A stretch of DNA of 64,000 nt from Saccharospirillum sp965652395. Lineage in GTDB: Bacteria > Pseudomonadota > Gammaproteobacteria > Pseudomonadales > Natronospirillaceae. The notes beneath the pieces were generated by a model that saw only the letters and a program-made list of their open reading frames with translations, searched no databases and was not told the origin of the DNA. Position numbers and translations under genes: made by a program. Below are positions 43,462 to 52,202 of this stretch, in pieces (the first letter of the stretch is position 1; each line of letters starts with the position of its first letter). The DNA is taken from positions 1 through 64,000 of the forward strand of contig CBFGUW010000020.1 in NCBI GenBank assembly GCA_965652395.1, given 5' to 3'.

Positions 43462-45953
43462 GTCGGGGATTATTCCGGCGGTTGTTTTGGGTGGGGCTCA
43501 CCCTGCTCAGCCATTATCGTCGTCACCCGGCGCAGACGCTGTTTCTGGTGGTGGGTTTGGTAACGGGTGTGGGCTTGTGGTCGGCGGTTCAAATCATTAA
43601 TAGCCATGCGCGGGCGAGTTATGCCGAGGCGGATCAGGTGTTGGGCGCGCAGGCCAGCCATTGGGTGCGATCAGTGGATGGCGCGGGGGTGACTCCGGCC
43701 GATTATGTAGCGCTGCGGCGCATGGGATTTACATCGCTTTATCCCGTGATCGAAGCACGGGTGCTGACCGCCGAAGGCGAACCGCTTTGGCTGATCACGA
43801 CCGACCTGCTGGCGTTGCCGCGTGGCGGTGGCTCGGTCGGGGTTGGGGGTGAATCCTGGCTGGAGATGGTCCAGCCACCTTATCAAAGCTGGTATCCGCC
43901 TGAACTGGCGCGGTCGCTCGGCATTCAAACCGGCGATGCCCTGGCCCTGAATGATGGCCGCACCCTGCCTCCGGCAGTGGTGCAAAGCCAGGAGCAACAG
44001 GGCCAACGGGTGTTTATGGATGTTGGTGCAGCCATGGCTGTGTTGGGGCGAAAACACTTCAGTTATCTGGCGGCGGCCGGGCTTACCGTCGATGAGCAAC
44101 AGGCGCTGGAAATGGCGTTGCCGGAATCACTGAGGTTGGAGGCGAATCGCCAACGACTGGATCTCACCCAACTGACCGAAAGCCTGCACACCAACCTTAC
44201 GGCGATGAGCCTGCTCTCGTTCGCGGTGGGGTTGTTTATTGTCTTCAACGCGGTGCGCTACGCGCTGCTCAGCCGGTCCGGCACTTTCCATACGCTGCGG
44301 GAGTTGGGCGTGAACGGTGTTGAACTCAGCCTGGCGATTCTAATGGAAACGCTGGTGTGGAGCCTGGTGGGCACAGCGCTTGGGTTGGTCTTGGGTTTAG
44401 GCTTGGCGATGGCTCTACTGCCTGCGCTGGCGTCGACACTGCAAAATCTCTATGGGGCTGTAATCGCGAGCGATTTGCTGTTGCAGCCGCGCACCTGGGG
44501 CCTGGCCTGGGGCATTACCCTGGCAGGGCTGCTGATGGCGCTGGCGTGGCCTCTCTGGCAGGAAAGCCGACAGACGGTTCGTGCCGGTCGGGATTTAAGC
44601 CAGCGCTGGTGGCGGGATCGGTTGGCGAGGCGTCGTCTGGCCTGGGTGGGTGCGATGCTGGCCGTAGCGAGCCTTCTGCTGTTCCAACAAATGGCGAGCG
44701 TGGTGCAGGGTTTCATGGTACTTGGCCTCGCATTGTTTGCGGCGGCCTTTGTGTTGCCGCTGGTGTTGAGCGGTTCGTTGGCGATGGTGCGACAATGGCT
44801 GCCAGCGTCTGTCTGGCGGCTGAGGTGGGCTGTCAGTGATGGCGAAGCCCAGCTACCCACCTTGCGCATTGCAATGATGGCGCTGCTACTGGCGCTGACG
44901 GCCAACCTGGGCGTCGAAATGCTCATCGGCTCATTTCGCACCGCCTTGACTGGCTGGTTGGATCAACGTCTGGCGGCCGACCTTTATGTTCAAAGAGACC
45001 GTCTCACCGCCGAGTCGCTGTCACTCTCGCCGACTCCCGACTGGTTGGCCGCCCATCACCAGCGAATAGGTTTGACGGTCCGGTGGCAGGGCCGCCCGAC
45101 AGAGCTGCGAGGAATGGACCCGACCGCACCGGACAGCCAAGCCCTGCCCCTGGCGACCGCCTCGGCCAGTTTGGATAAGTGGTATCAAACCGGCGGCGAG
45201 GGGCGTTGGGTCATCGCAAACGAGCAGGTACAGCATCTGGCGGATGTGTCCTTGGGCGACAGGGTCGAGTTGGAAACGGACGATGGCGTGAAGCCGTTTG
45301 AAATCGTCGGGTTCGTACACGACTACGGCAACCCTTATTTTCAGTTTTATATGCCGACCGAGGTTTTGCTGCGTCACTGGGCGAGCCGGGCCGAACCCCA
45401 GGGGTTGGCTCTGTGGCTCAGCGATGCGCCGAACGCTCTCGAACAGGCGGAACAGGCTCTGCTGCAAGCCGGTGCCCGGCCGGGTGACTGGTTGAGCCAG
45501 GGTCATATCAAGCAGGTATCGCTGCGCATTTTCGACCGTACCTTCGCCATTACCGCCGCGATGAACGGCCTGACGCTGGGCGTGGCGGCGCTGGCGTTGT
45601 TGACCGCCCTACTCGCCATCCACCAACAGCGGCTGCCGGATTACGCCCATTGGCGCGCCCTGGGCCTGTCTTTTCGGGAAATCACCGGCGTGGTCGGTCT
45701 GCCATTGGGGTTGATCGTGCTGCTGACCTGGTTGGCGGCCATACCGCTTGGGGCTTTGTTATCCTGGTTGCTGATCCACCATTTGAATGTGCTGGCTTTC
45801 GGGTGGACGATGCCGCTGCAATGGCAGTGGGCACCGGCCGTTCGCTTGGGTGTGTTGACGGTCCTGGTCACGGTGCTGACGCTGGGACTGAGTTTATGGC
45901 AGGTGCGGCGTGGGTTGCCCAACGCACTGCGTCGATTGGGGGAAGAGCAATGA
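43458..45953 (+). CDS. FtsX-family ABC transporter permease (AttFG-like)
   Basis: An 831-residue permease with two FtsX-like units: TM1 near residue 20 and a periplasmic domain, three helices about 255-380, further helices about 395-480, another periplasmic domain about 490-690, and three C-terminal helices. This layout is found in type VII, mechanotransmission-type ABC systems that act on lipoproteins or envelope components rather than import solutes. The start overlaps the ATPase stop (ATGA), and its stop overlaps the AttH-like gene start. It seems to fuse what are separate AttF and AttG proteins elsewhere. Confidence 0.85.
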   Translation: MSRGLFRRLFWVGLTLLSHYRRHPAQTLFLVVGLVTGVGLWSAVQIINSHARASYAEADQVLGAQASHWVRSVDGAGVTPADYVALRRMGFTSLYPVIEARVLTAEGEPLWLITTDLLALPRGGGSVGVGGESWLEMVQPPYQSWYPPELARSLGIQTGDALALNDGRTLPPAVVQSQEQQGQRVFMDVGAAMAVLGRKHFSYLAAAGLTVDEQQALEMALPESLRLEANRQRLDLTQLTESLHTNLTAMSLLSFAVGLFIVFNAVRYALLSRSGTFHTLRELGVNGVELSLAILMETLVWSLVGTALGLVLGLGLAMALLPALASTLQNLYGAVIASDLLLQPRTWGLAWGITLAGLLMALAWPLWQESRQTVRAGRDLSQRWWRDRLARRRLAWVGAMLAVASLLLFQQMASVVQGFMVLGLALFAAAFVLPLVLSGSLAMVRQWLPASVWRLRWAVSDGEAQLPTLRIAMMALLLALTANLGVEMLIGSFRTALTGWLDQRLAADLYVQRDRLTAESLSLSPTPDWLAAHHQRIGLTVRWQGRPTELRGMDPTAPDSQALPLATASASLDKWYQTGGEGRWVIANEQVQHLADVSLGDRVELETDDGVKPFEIVGFVHDYGNPYFQFYMPTEVLLRHWASRAEPQGLALWLSDAPNALEQAEQALLQAGARPGDWLSQGHIKQVSLRIFDRTFAITAAMNGLTLGVAALALLTALLAIHQQRLPDYAHWRALGLSFREITGVVGLPLGLIVLLTWLAAIPLGALLSWLLIHHLNVLAFGWTMPLQWQWAPAVRLGVLTVLVTVLTLGLSLWQVRRGLPNALRRLGEEQ

Positions 45954-47041
45954 GGCGGTTCTTGGTGTGGCGGTTCATTGTGGTGTGGCTGGTTGCGCTG
46001 GTCACGGTATCGACCCTGGCGGAGTCGCCCTATCAGGTGTTGCGCAGCAGCGGCGAAGGGTTCGCCCAGGTGGTGCCGGGCCGCTCGCTTGCGTTCCCGG
46101 AAGACCACCTGCCCCATCCGGAATTCCGCATTGAATGGTGGTACCTCACCGCGAACCTGACGGACCGGGAAGGTCGCCCCTGGGGGGGGCATTGGACATT
46201 GTTTCGACAGTCCCTCGCGCCCGAAGGCCCGGTGGACGGGTGGTCCAGCCGCGAGGTGTGGATGGCGCATGCCGCCCTGAGCACACCCGACGGCCACCGG
46301 TATGAAGAACGCTTTGCTCGCGGTGGCATCGGCCAGGCTGGCGTCGGCTTGAACCGTCTGGGGCAATTCGATGCCTGGCTGGATGACTGGCAGTTACTGG
46401 GCCAAGGCCCCGAACCTCTGCCTGGAATGCTTACCTTCAGCTTGGATAACACTGAACTACGACTTGAACTGAACGTGCAAACACCCTGGGTGAAGCAGGG
46501 AGCCGAAGGCTACAGCCAAAAATCCGATCAGAGCCAGGCCAGTTACTACTACAGCCAGCCGCATATCCAGGTTACCGGCACATTGCAGTCCGAAGGCGAA
46601 TCAGTAGAACTGACCGGCAAGGCCTGGCTCGACCGCGAATGGAGCTCGCAACCTCTGGCACCGGACCAACCCGGGTGGGATTGGTTTTCCATCCATCTGG
46701 AAGACGGACATGCCCTGATGGTCTATCGGCTTCGCAACACCGAGGGAAAACCCTGGCTCAGCGGCACCTGGGTTCAGCCTGACGGCCGGGCCACCACCCT
46801 GAATGCGGACGATATTGAACTGGAGGCCCTGGAAACCACCCGAGTCACCACCGGCGACAATGGCACCCGTAACCTGCCGCTGAGTTGGTCGCTCGCCCTG
46901 CCAAGGTTGAACCAATACTGGCAGGTGAAGGCAGCAGAGTCGGACCATTGGTTGGACACGGCCTTTCCCTACTGGGAAGGGCCGATTCGGGTAACGGGCA
47001 CTACGCCGGGCGTCGGGTATCTTGAGTTAACCGGTTATTGA
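45950..47041 (+). CDS. AttH/CrtC-like lipocalin-fold secreted protein
   Basis: A 363-residue protein with an N-terminal signal peptide (MRRFLVWRFIVVWLVALVTVSTLA). The mature part fits the AttH/carotenoid 1,2-hydratase-like lipocalin family: FPEDHLPHPEFRIEWWYLTA, VWMAHAALS and later GKAWLDREWSSQPLAPDQPG with WDWFSIHL. No carotenoid genes are nearby, so carotenoid hydration is unlikely; a lipid-related envelope function with the ABC permease is more plausible. The start overlaps the permease stop (ATGA). Its stop overlaps the convergent esterase gene by 7 bases. Confidence 0.85.
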   Translation: MRRFLVWRFIVVWLVALVTVSTLAESPYQVLRSSGEGFAQVVPGRSLAFPEDHLPHPEFRIEWWYLTANLTDREGRPWGGHWTLFRQSLAPEGPVDGWSSREVWMAHAALSTPDGHRYEERFARGGIGQAGVGLNRLGQFDAWLDDWQLLGQGPEPLPGMLTFSLDNTELRLELNVQTPWVKQGAEGYSQKSDQSQASYYYSQPHIQVTGTLQSEGESVELTGKAWLDREWSSQPLAPDQPGWDWFSIHLEDGHALMVYRLRNTEGKPWLSGTWVQPDGRATTLNADDIELEALETTRVTTGDNGTRNLPLSWSLALPRLNQYWQVKAAESDHWLDTAFPYWEGPIRVTGTTPGVGYLELTGY

Positions 47042-47901
47042 ACGTGAGGCGGCAACGCCTGAATAAAATCGACCGTGTCGCCGAAGGAGGGAGACAAATC
47101 CCGGAAGCGAACAGAAAAGGCGCCCACCGTGTCGTAATGGTTCACGTCCGGGTACACCCGTGTTTGCACCGGTACTCCGGCTTGGCGAAGCCGCTCCGCC
47201 AGGTTGATGTGGTTTTGCGGGCCGACTTTGTCGTCCGCCCCACCGTATACCAGTAAAGCGGGCGGGTCATCCGGGCTTGCGAAATTGATCGGTTGGGTTT
47301 CAGGAATGTCATCCCTGCCGCCAAAAATGGCGATGAACTCAGGGTCTTTCAGCGGCAGAAAATCGTATGGACCGGAAAGGCCGACCCAACCGAGGATGGC
47401 GTCTCTATTCACTCCAGCCTCCGCAAGATAGGTGTCGTCCATCGCCAACAGCGCGGCTATGTGCGCACCAGCGGAATGGCCGATCAGTACAAGCCCCTGG
47501 TCGTCCAGGCCCATTTTCTGAACCTGGGCGATGGCTTGGGCGCCGTCTTTCACGAATTCCGGAAACCCGACCTCGGGGTAAACGCGATAATCCGGTACTA
47601 CCACGCGGTAGCCTAATTCAGTCAATGCCTGGGCCACGAACCGATAGCCGCCTTTATACCCCCATTGCCAGGAACCGCCGTAAAAGAACACCAGCGTCGG
47701 TGCTCCCGGGCGGGGTTGGGTGGGGTAATACACATCCAGACTCTGCCGTTCTTCATGTCCGTATTCGATGTCTTCGTTCAGACGGTATCCTTCCCTGGGT
47801 GTTACCAGATTCAATGCCGGTAAGGTACAGCCGGAAAGAATAAGCAGCACGGCTGCCACCAGAAACAGCCTGAAATAGAACAAAGACAGAGTCATGCGCA
47901 T
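47035..47901 (-). CDS. Alpha/beta-hydrolase (esterase) lipoprotein
   Basis: A 288-residue lipoprotein with lipobox LILSGC (Cys25). The hydrolase fold of the BD-FAE/carboxylesterase type shows LVFFYGGSWQWGYKGGY (oxyanion loop), the nucleophile elbow GHSAGAH, and a C-terminal Asp (YGGADDKVG) and His (PDVNHYDTVG). Esterase activity on an unknown substrate is likely, at the inner face of an envelope membrane. The start is ATG 47901, with 47895 as an alternative. It lies 41 bases after the solute-binding protein gene in the same direction. Confidence 0.85.
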   Translation of the reverse strand: MRMTLSLFYFRLFLVAAVLLILSGCTLPALNLVTPREGYRLNEDIEYGHEERQSLDVYYPTQPRPGAPTLVFFYGGSWQWGYKGGYRFVAQALTELGYRVVVPDYRVYPEVGFPEFVKDGAQAIAQVQKMGLDDQGLVLIGHSAGAHIAALLAMDDTYLAEAGVNRDAILGWVGLSGPYDFLPLKDPEFIAIFGGRDDIPETQPINFASPDDPPALLVYGGADDKVGPQNHINLAERLRQAGVPVQTRVYPDVNHYDTVGAFSVRFRDLSPSFGDTVDFIQALPPHVQ

Positions 47902-47942
47902 TGCACCAAAAACAAAGAAGTTCAGGTTGAGTACGCGGCAGT

Positions 47943-48737
47943 TTAGCTGTTGGATGCGCGACCACCAGCCCAAATTCGGTCGAACGCGCCTTCGGCTTTC
48001 AGTTCCTTCAGGCAGGAGGTGAGGCGCTGCATCACTTCCACCGGGCTTTGAGTGTGAGCGGCAAGATAAAGATCGGAAGAGAGTTCCGGGATATCCGCGA
48101 CGACACGCAACCGCTCCAATGAGAGCCCCATTTTTTCCACCCGATAAGGTAACGAGCGTGCATCTCCGGCCACCAGGTGCACCCGGTCGTGGTAGAGCAT
48201 TTGAATGGTGTTTTCCGCTGTAGCGGTGAAGTCGACTTCGAAGCGGGCATTGGCGAGGTATAACGCCTTCACGTCTTTTATCTGCCCGGCGACCCGGTAG
48301 CCCGCGAGTTCACGCCAATTCTCGACTTCGGGAACAATGGATTCCTTCAAAGCAAACAATTTGACGTTGTAAGGGGACACCGTTCCCAACCATTGGAACC
48401 GGGTTTCGCGCTCTGGGTTTCTCGCCAAACTGTAAATAAGAGTGTTGGAGTCGGTTTGCGCCAAATGAAAACTGCGTGCCCAGGGAAAGGCGACAAACTC
48501 GCATTGGGCACCGGCGCGTTCACATACCTGCCGCACCACCTCGGTGGCGGGACCGGAAACCAAACCGCCCTGCTCCACCACGTAAGGCGGGAATGGCGTG
48601 GTAACAACGGTAAGTTTTGGTGGCTCGAGCCAATTGGATTGGCAGGGAGTTGATAGGTTATCAGCCTGCAATGACTGGCACAGTAAAAATAACAACCCGA
48701 ATACAGGCAGGGTTCGCCAAGGTCCCACTGGTGACAT
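47943..48737 (-). CDS. Periplasmic solute-binding protein family 3-like
   Basis: A 264-residue protein with a signal peptide (LPVFGLLFLLCQSLQA). The mature part matches the SBP_bac_3 fold: LTVVTTPFPPYVVEQGGLVS, ATEVVRQVCERAGAQCEFVAF, then ARNPERETRFQWLGTVSPYN. This is the branch found as orphan periplasmic proteins with no transporter genes. No permease is nearby, so it could serve a sensor or distant transporter. I chose the ATG at 48737; a longer frame upstream lacks support. Confidence 0.8.
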   Translation of the reverse strand: MSPVGPWRTLPVFGLLFLLCQSLQADNLSTPCQSNWLEPPKLTVVTTPFPPYVVEQGGLVSGPATEVVRQVCERAGAQCEFVAFPWARSFHLAQTDSNTLIYSLARNPERETRFQWLGTVSPYNVKLFALKESIVPEVENWRELAGYRVAGQIKDVKALYLANARFEVDFTATAENTIQMLYHDRVHLVAGDARSLPYRVEKMGLSLERLRVVADIPELSSDLYLAAHTQSPVEVMQRLTSCLKELKAEGAFDRIWAGGRASNS

Positions 48738-48836
48738 CTGACATCCTTCGTCGGTAATCGATCGATGCGCCAGTATAAGGAGGGCGGGTTGGTGAGGTAA
48801 AGCCGGGAGAGAGTGAAGCCTCTCCCGGCTGATCAC

Positions 48837-50321
48837 CTAGATCACGAACTTATCCATGAAGGCGTGAACCGGGGTTTGCTTCAGTTTGTCGGCGTCTTTG
48901 CACAGTTCGAAAATGGCCTGGCTGCGACCGGCGGGGAAGCGGGTTGCGAGGTTGGCCTTGAACTTTTGCTCCAGCAAGGGAATACCTTCCTCGCGACGGC
49001 GACGGTGACCGATCGGGTATTCGACGGCCACTTGCTCGGTGCTGCTGCCATCCTTGAAGAAAACCTGAATGGCATTGGCGATGGAACGTTTTTCCGGCTC
49101 GTGATATTCGGCGCTGTAACGTTTGTCTTCGACGATTTCCATTTTTTCGCGCAGGGCGTCGATTTCCGGGTGGGCGGCGTGGAAGTCGTCTTCATAATGT
49201 TCAGCGAGGAGGTTGCCGAAGATCATCGGTACCGCAGCCATGTATTGCAAGCAGTGGTCCCGGTCTGCGGCGTTGGCGAGCGGGCCGACTTTACTGATGA
49301 TGCGAATGGCGGATTCGTGCGTAGTGATGACGACCTTGTCGATCTCATCCAACCGGTCTTTCACCTGGGAGTGCAGTTTCACCGCAGCTTCAGCAGCGGT
49401 TTGGGCGTGGAATTCGGCTGGGAAGCTGATCTTGAACAGAACGTGTTCCATCACATAGCTGCCGTAGTCACGCTGGAAGCTGAACTTGCGTTGTTCTTCG
49501 GGTTTCACCTGCTGGTCTTTGTTGGTTTTGCTGAACAATACATCGTAAAACCCCCACTGCGGTGCACTCAGAGCCCCGGGAATGCCCATTTCGCCGCGCA
49601 TGGCGATATCGACCAGTCGAACCGCTCGGCTGGTGGCGTCACCGGCGGCCCAGCTTTTGCGCGAACCGGCATTGGGGGCGTGGCGGTAGGTGCGCAGCGA
49701 TTGGCCGTCGACCCAGGCATGCGAGAGTGCGCTGAGCAGTTGTTCGCGGTTGGCGCCCATGAGTTTGGCGACGACGGCGGTGGAGGCGACTTTGACGAGG
49801 ACGACGTGGTCGAGCCCGACTCGGTTGAAGGAGTTTTCGAGGGCGAGGACGCCTTGGATTTCGTGGGCTTTGATCATGGCTTCGAGCACGTCGGCCATGG
49901 TGAGGGGTTGTTCGCCGCGACTGATGCGGACTTGGGAGAGGTGGTCGGCGACGGCGAGGATGCCGCCGAGGTTGTCGGAGGGGTGGCCCCATTCGGCGGC
50001 GAGCCAGGTGTCGTTGTAGTCGAGCCAGCGGACGATGGCGCCGATGTCCCAGGCGGCTTTGACGGGGTCGAGGCGGAGTTGGGTTCCGGGGACGCGGGCG
50101 CCGTTGGGGACGACGGTGCCTTCGACGATGGGGCCGAGGTGTTTGGTGCATTCGGGGAAGCGCAGGGCCAATAATCCGCAGCCGAGGGTGTCCATCAGGC
50201 AGTTGCGGGCGGTGTCCCAGGCTTCGTCACTGGTGATGTCATAATCCAATACGTAGTCGGCGATGTCCTGCAGGACCTGGTCATAATCCGGGCGATCATT
50301 CAGATCAACGTTGCTGCTCAT
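48837..50321 (-). CDS. prpD: 2-methylcitrate dehydratase
   Basis: A 494-residue MmgE/PrpD-family protein that converts 2-methylcitrate to 2-methylaconitate in propionate catabolism. Family features include DTLGCGLLALRFPECTKHLG, the catalytic-region WLDYNDTWLAAEWGHPSDNL and the C-terminal YPIGHRRRREEGIPLLEQKF. The Fe-S-independent PrpD route is used: no acnD or prpF is here. The ATG at 50321 was chosen (MSSNVDLNDRPDYDQ). The gene is separated from prpC by 457 bp that contain two stem-loop elements. A long frame on the other strand (48813-50174) is a shadow. Confidence 0.95.
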   Translation of the reverse strand: MSSNVDLNDRPDYDQVLQDIADYVLDYDITSDEAWDTARNCLMDTLGCGLLALRFPECTKHLGPIVEGTVVPNGARVPGTQLRLDPVKAAWDIGAIVRWLDYNDTWLAAEWGHPSDNLGGILAVADHLSQVRISRGEQPLTMADVLEAMIKAHEIQGVLALENSFNRVGLDHVVLVKVASTAVVAKLMGANREQLLSALSHAWVDGQSLRTYRHAPNAGSRKSWAAGDATSRAVRLVDIAMRGEMGIPGALSAPQWGFYDVLFSKTNKDQQVKPEEQRKFSFQRDYGSYVMEHVLFKISFPAEFHAQTAAEAAVKLHSQVKDRLDEIDKVVITTHESAIRIISKVGPLANAADRDHCLQYMAAVPMIFGNLLAEHYEDDFHAAHPEIDALREKMEIVEDKRYSAEYHEPEKRSIANAIQVFFKDGSSTEQVAVEYPIGHRRRREEGIPLLEQKFKANLATRFPAGRSQAIFELCKDADKLKQTPVHAFMDKFVI

Positions 50322-50390
50322 GGTGTGTTCCTGTTTTTTTACTGTGGTTTGTTTTGGTTGGGTGCCAGTGGGTGTAGGGGGCATTAGTCC

Positions 50391-50503
50391 GCGTCTGCTG
50401 CTGGGGGTGCTTGTCTGGGGTCGCCGTGAACCCCTCCATGGGGGCTTGGCCTCGGCATCCATGCCTCGGACATCCCCAGACAAGCACCCCCAGCATCAGA
50501 CGC
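50391..50503. repeat. Dispersed stem-loop family, copy D
   Basis: The arms 50391-50420 and 50474-50503 are complementary over 30 nt with one mismatch, around a 53-nt loop. The loop (TCGCCGTGAACCCCTCCATG, then GGGGCTTGGCCTCGGCATCC and ATGCCTCGGACAT) differs from that of copy E at only two positions. Flanks are also similar to those of copy E. It lies 70 bases upstream of prpD. Confidence 0.9.
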
Positions 50504-50616
50504 TTACATTTGTGCCACCTTAAAATCCCATAAATTAAGACTGCAATCAGACAAACACCCTGGGTCCAAGCGGCCATTTTTGGGCCATAAATTCTTTCAG
50601 TCGGCAATGTCGTGAA

Positions 50617-50723
50617 GGGCCGTGGGGGAGTTTCGTGGAACAGCGGGCATGGATGCCCGCGGCCTGTTTAGCGGCACAGGGATGTGCCTCTAAACAGGGT
50701 GTAACGAAACTCACGCTCGGCCC
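50617..50723. repeat. Dispersed stem-loop element, copy F (divergent)
   Basis: The outer arms 50617-50636 and 50704-50723 are complementary over 20 nt with three mismatches. Inside are two hairpins: GCGGGCATGGATGCCCGC, and a longer one from CCTGTTTAG to CTAAACAGG. It shares the GCATCCATGC hairpin (on the minus strand) with the other copies but has shorter arms and a larger inner stem, so it is a related subtype. It lies 55 bases downstream of prpC. Confidence 0.75.
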
Positions 50724-50778
50724 GAACCACTGCCACAAAAGTGCTAAAGCAAAGGCAGCTTGAGCCACAAAACCCTAA

Positions 50779-51906
50779 CTAGCCGCGCTCGGACAAAGGC
50801 ACGAATTTCCGTAACTCGGGGCCGGTGTAGTCGGCGCTGGGACGGATAATTCGGTTGTTTTCACGCTGTTCTTTGATGTGGGCGGTCCATCCGCTGACTC
50901 TCGACATGACGAATATCGGTGTGAATAAAGCGGTAGGGATGCCCAAAGCGTGATAGGCGGAGGCGTGGAAGAAATCGGCGTTGCAGAAGAGTTCTTTTTC
51001 GCGCCACATGACTTCTTCGCAGCGAACGGAGATGTCGTACAGTTTTGTGTCGCCACTTTGCTCGGCGAGCTTGCGCGACCAATCTTTGATGATGGCGTTG
51101 CGTGGGTCTTTGGTACGGTAAATCGCGTGGCCGAAGCCCATGATTTTTTCTTTGTTTTCGAGCATTTTCAGGAGTTGTTGCTCGGCGTCGTCCGGGTCTT
51201 TGAAGCTTTGGATCATTTCCATGGCGGCTTCGTTGGCGCCGCCGTGCAGTGGACCGCGCAAGGTGCCGATGGCGCCGGTGACGGCGCTGAATATGTCGGT
51301 GAGGGTGCTGGCGGCGACGCGGGCGTTGAAGGTGGAGGCGTTGAATTCATGCTCGGCGTAGAGGATGAGTGAGGCGTGCATGACTTTTACGTGAGTCGGG
51401 TCGGGTTGGCTTTGATGCAGCAGCGTTAAAAAGTGTTCGGCGATGCTGTCGGCGTTGCTGTCGGTTTCGATGCGTTTGCCGTCTTTGGCGTGGTGGTGCC
51501 AGTAGCAGATGATGCCGGGGAAGGCGGCGAGCATGCGTTCGATTTTGTCGTCCTGCTGGGTGAAGTCGTCTTCGGGTTCGAGGACGCCGAGCATGGAGCA
51601 GCCGGTGCGCATGACGTCCATGGGGTGGGCGCTGGCGGGGATGCGTTCGAGGACGTCGCGCAGGGCTTGGGGCAACTGTCGTTTTTGGGCGAGTCGGGTT
51701 TTGTAGTTGTCCAATTCGCTGGCGGTGGGTAACTCACCATGCTGCAGCAGGTAGGCAACTTCTTCGAATTGGGCTTGGTCGGCGAGGCTTTGTATGTCGT
51801 AGCCGACGTAGGTGAGGCCGCTGCCGTCTTTGCCGACGGTGCAGAGCCGGGTTTCTCCGGCAACCTGTCCTCGTAGACCGGCGCCGCCGAGTGCTTTCTT
51901 AACCAT
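50779..51906 (-). CDS. prpC: 2-methylcitrate synthase
   Basis: A 375-residue citrate-synthase-family enzyme joining propionyl-CoA and oxaloacetate. Active-site segments are GTLRGPLHGGANEAAMEMI and KIMGFGHAIYRTKDPRN (the two His) and the Asp in CNADFFHASAYHALGIP. The length and N-terminus (KALGGAGLRGQVAGETRLCT) match PrpC rather than GltA. It is the second structural gene of the prp operon, with stem-loop copy E between prpB and prpC. Confidence 0.95.
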   Translation of the reverse strand: MVKKALGGAGLRGQVAGETRLCTVGKDGSGLTYVGYDIQSLADQAQFEEVAYLLQHGELPTASELDNYKTRLAQKRQLPQALRDVLERIPASAHPMDVMRTGCSMLGVLEPEDDFTQQDDKIERMLAAFPGIICYWHHHAKDGKRIETDSNADSIAEHFLTLLHQSQPDPTHVKVMHASLILYAEHEFNASTFNARVAASTLTDIFSAVTGAIGTLRGPLHGGANEAAMEMIQSFKDPDDAEQQLLKMLENKEKIMGFGHAIYRTKDPRNAIIKDWSRKLAEQSGDTKLYDISVRCEEVMWREKELFCNADFFHASAYHALGIPTALFTPIFVMSRVSGWTAHIKEQRENNRIIRPSADYTGPELRKFVPLSERG

Positions 51907-52026
51907 GATTGACCTCCGGTTGTGTTCTTGTGTCGGGGTACGGCTTTGTTGAAGCCCCTTGATTGCTTTTCGTTAAGTTGGTTGCCTAGGTGTGTGATCC
52001 TTAGGCTACTTTATTGCCATTGGTCC

Positions 52027-52139
52027 GTGCCTACTGCCGGGGTAACCTCTCCGGGGTCGCCGTGTACCCGTCCATGGGGGCTTGGCCTCGGCATCCATGC
52101 CTCGGACATCCCCGGAGAGGTTACCCCGGCATCAGTCAC
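52027..52139. repeat. Dispersed stem-loop family, copy E
   Basis: The arms 52027-52056 and 52110-52139 are complementary over 30 nt with three mismatches near the outer end, around a 53-nt loop nearly identical to that of copy D. It lies in the 296-bp gap between prpB and prpC (51907-52202), which otherwise holds nothing I recognise. Confidence 0.88.
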
Positions 52140-52202
52140 TTGCATCTTAGCCCCCCTCGGGTAGCTAACGCGGACCACAGCACAGTAAAACAGTAAAAGC
52201 CC

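Larger units (their letters stand above)
50322..50778. other. prpC-prpD intergenic region
   Basis: 457 bp with no gene I can support, unusually long inside an operon. It is occupied by stem-loop copies F (50617-50723) and D (50391-50503). An apparent 70-codon plus-strand frame through copy D reflects its repeat sequence only. Confidence 0.7.

Noticed and set aside
45950..47041. Carotenoid 1,2-hydratase
   Set aside because: It has the fold, but no carotenoid genes are present and the operon context is an Att-type ABC system.
48813..50174. 453-codon plus-strand open frame over prpD
   Set aside because: It is antisense to conserved PrpD; its composition (Gly/Val/Asp-rich) is that of a complementary-strand shadow.
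50311..50523. 70-codon plus-strand frame between prpC and prpD
   Set aside because: It runs through stem-loop copy D, so its sequence is explained by the repeat.
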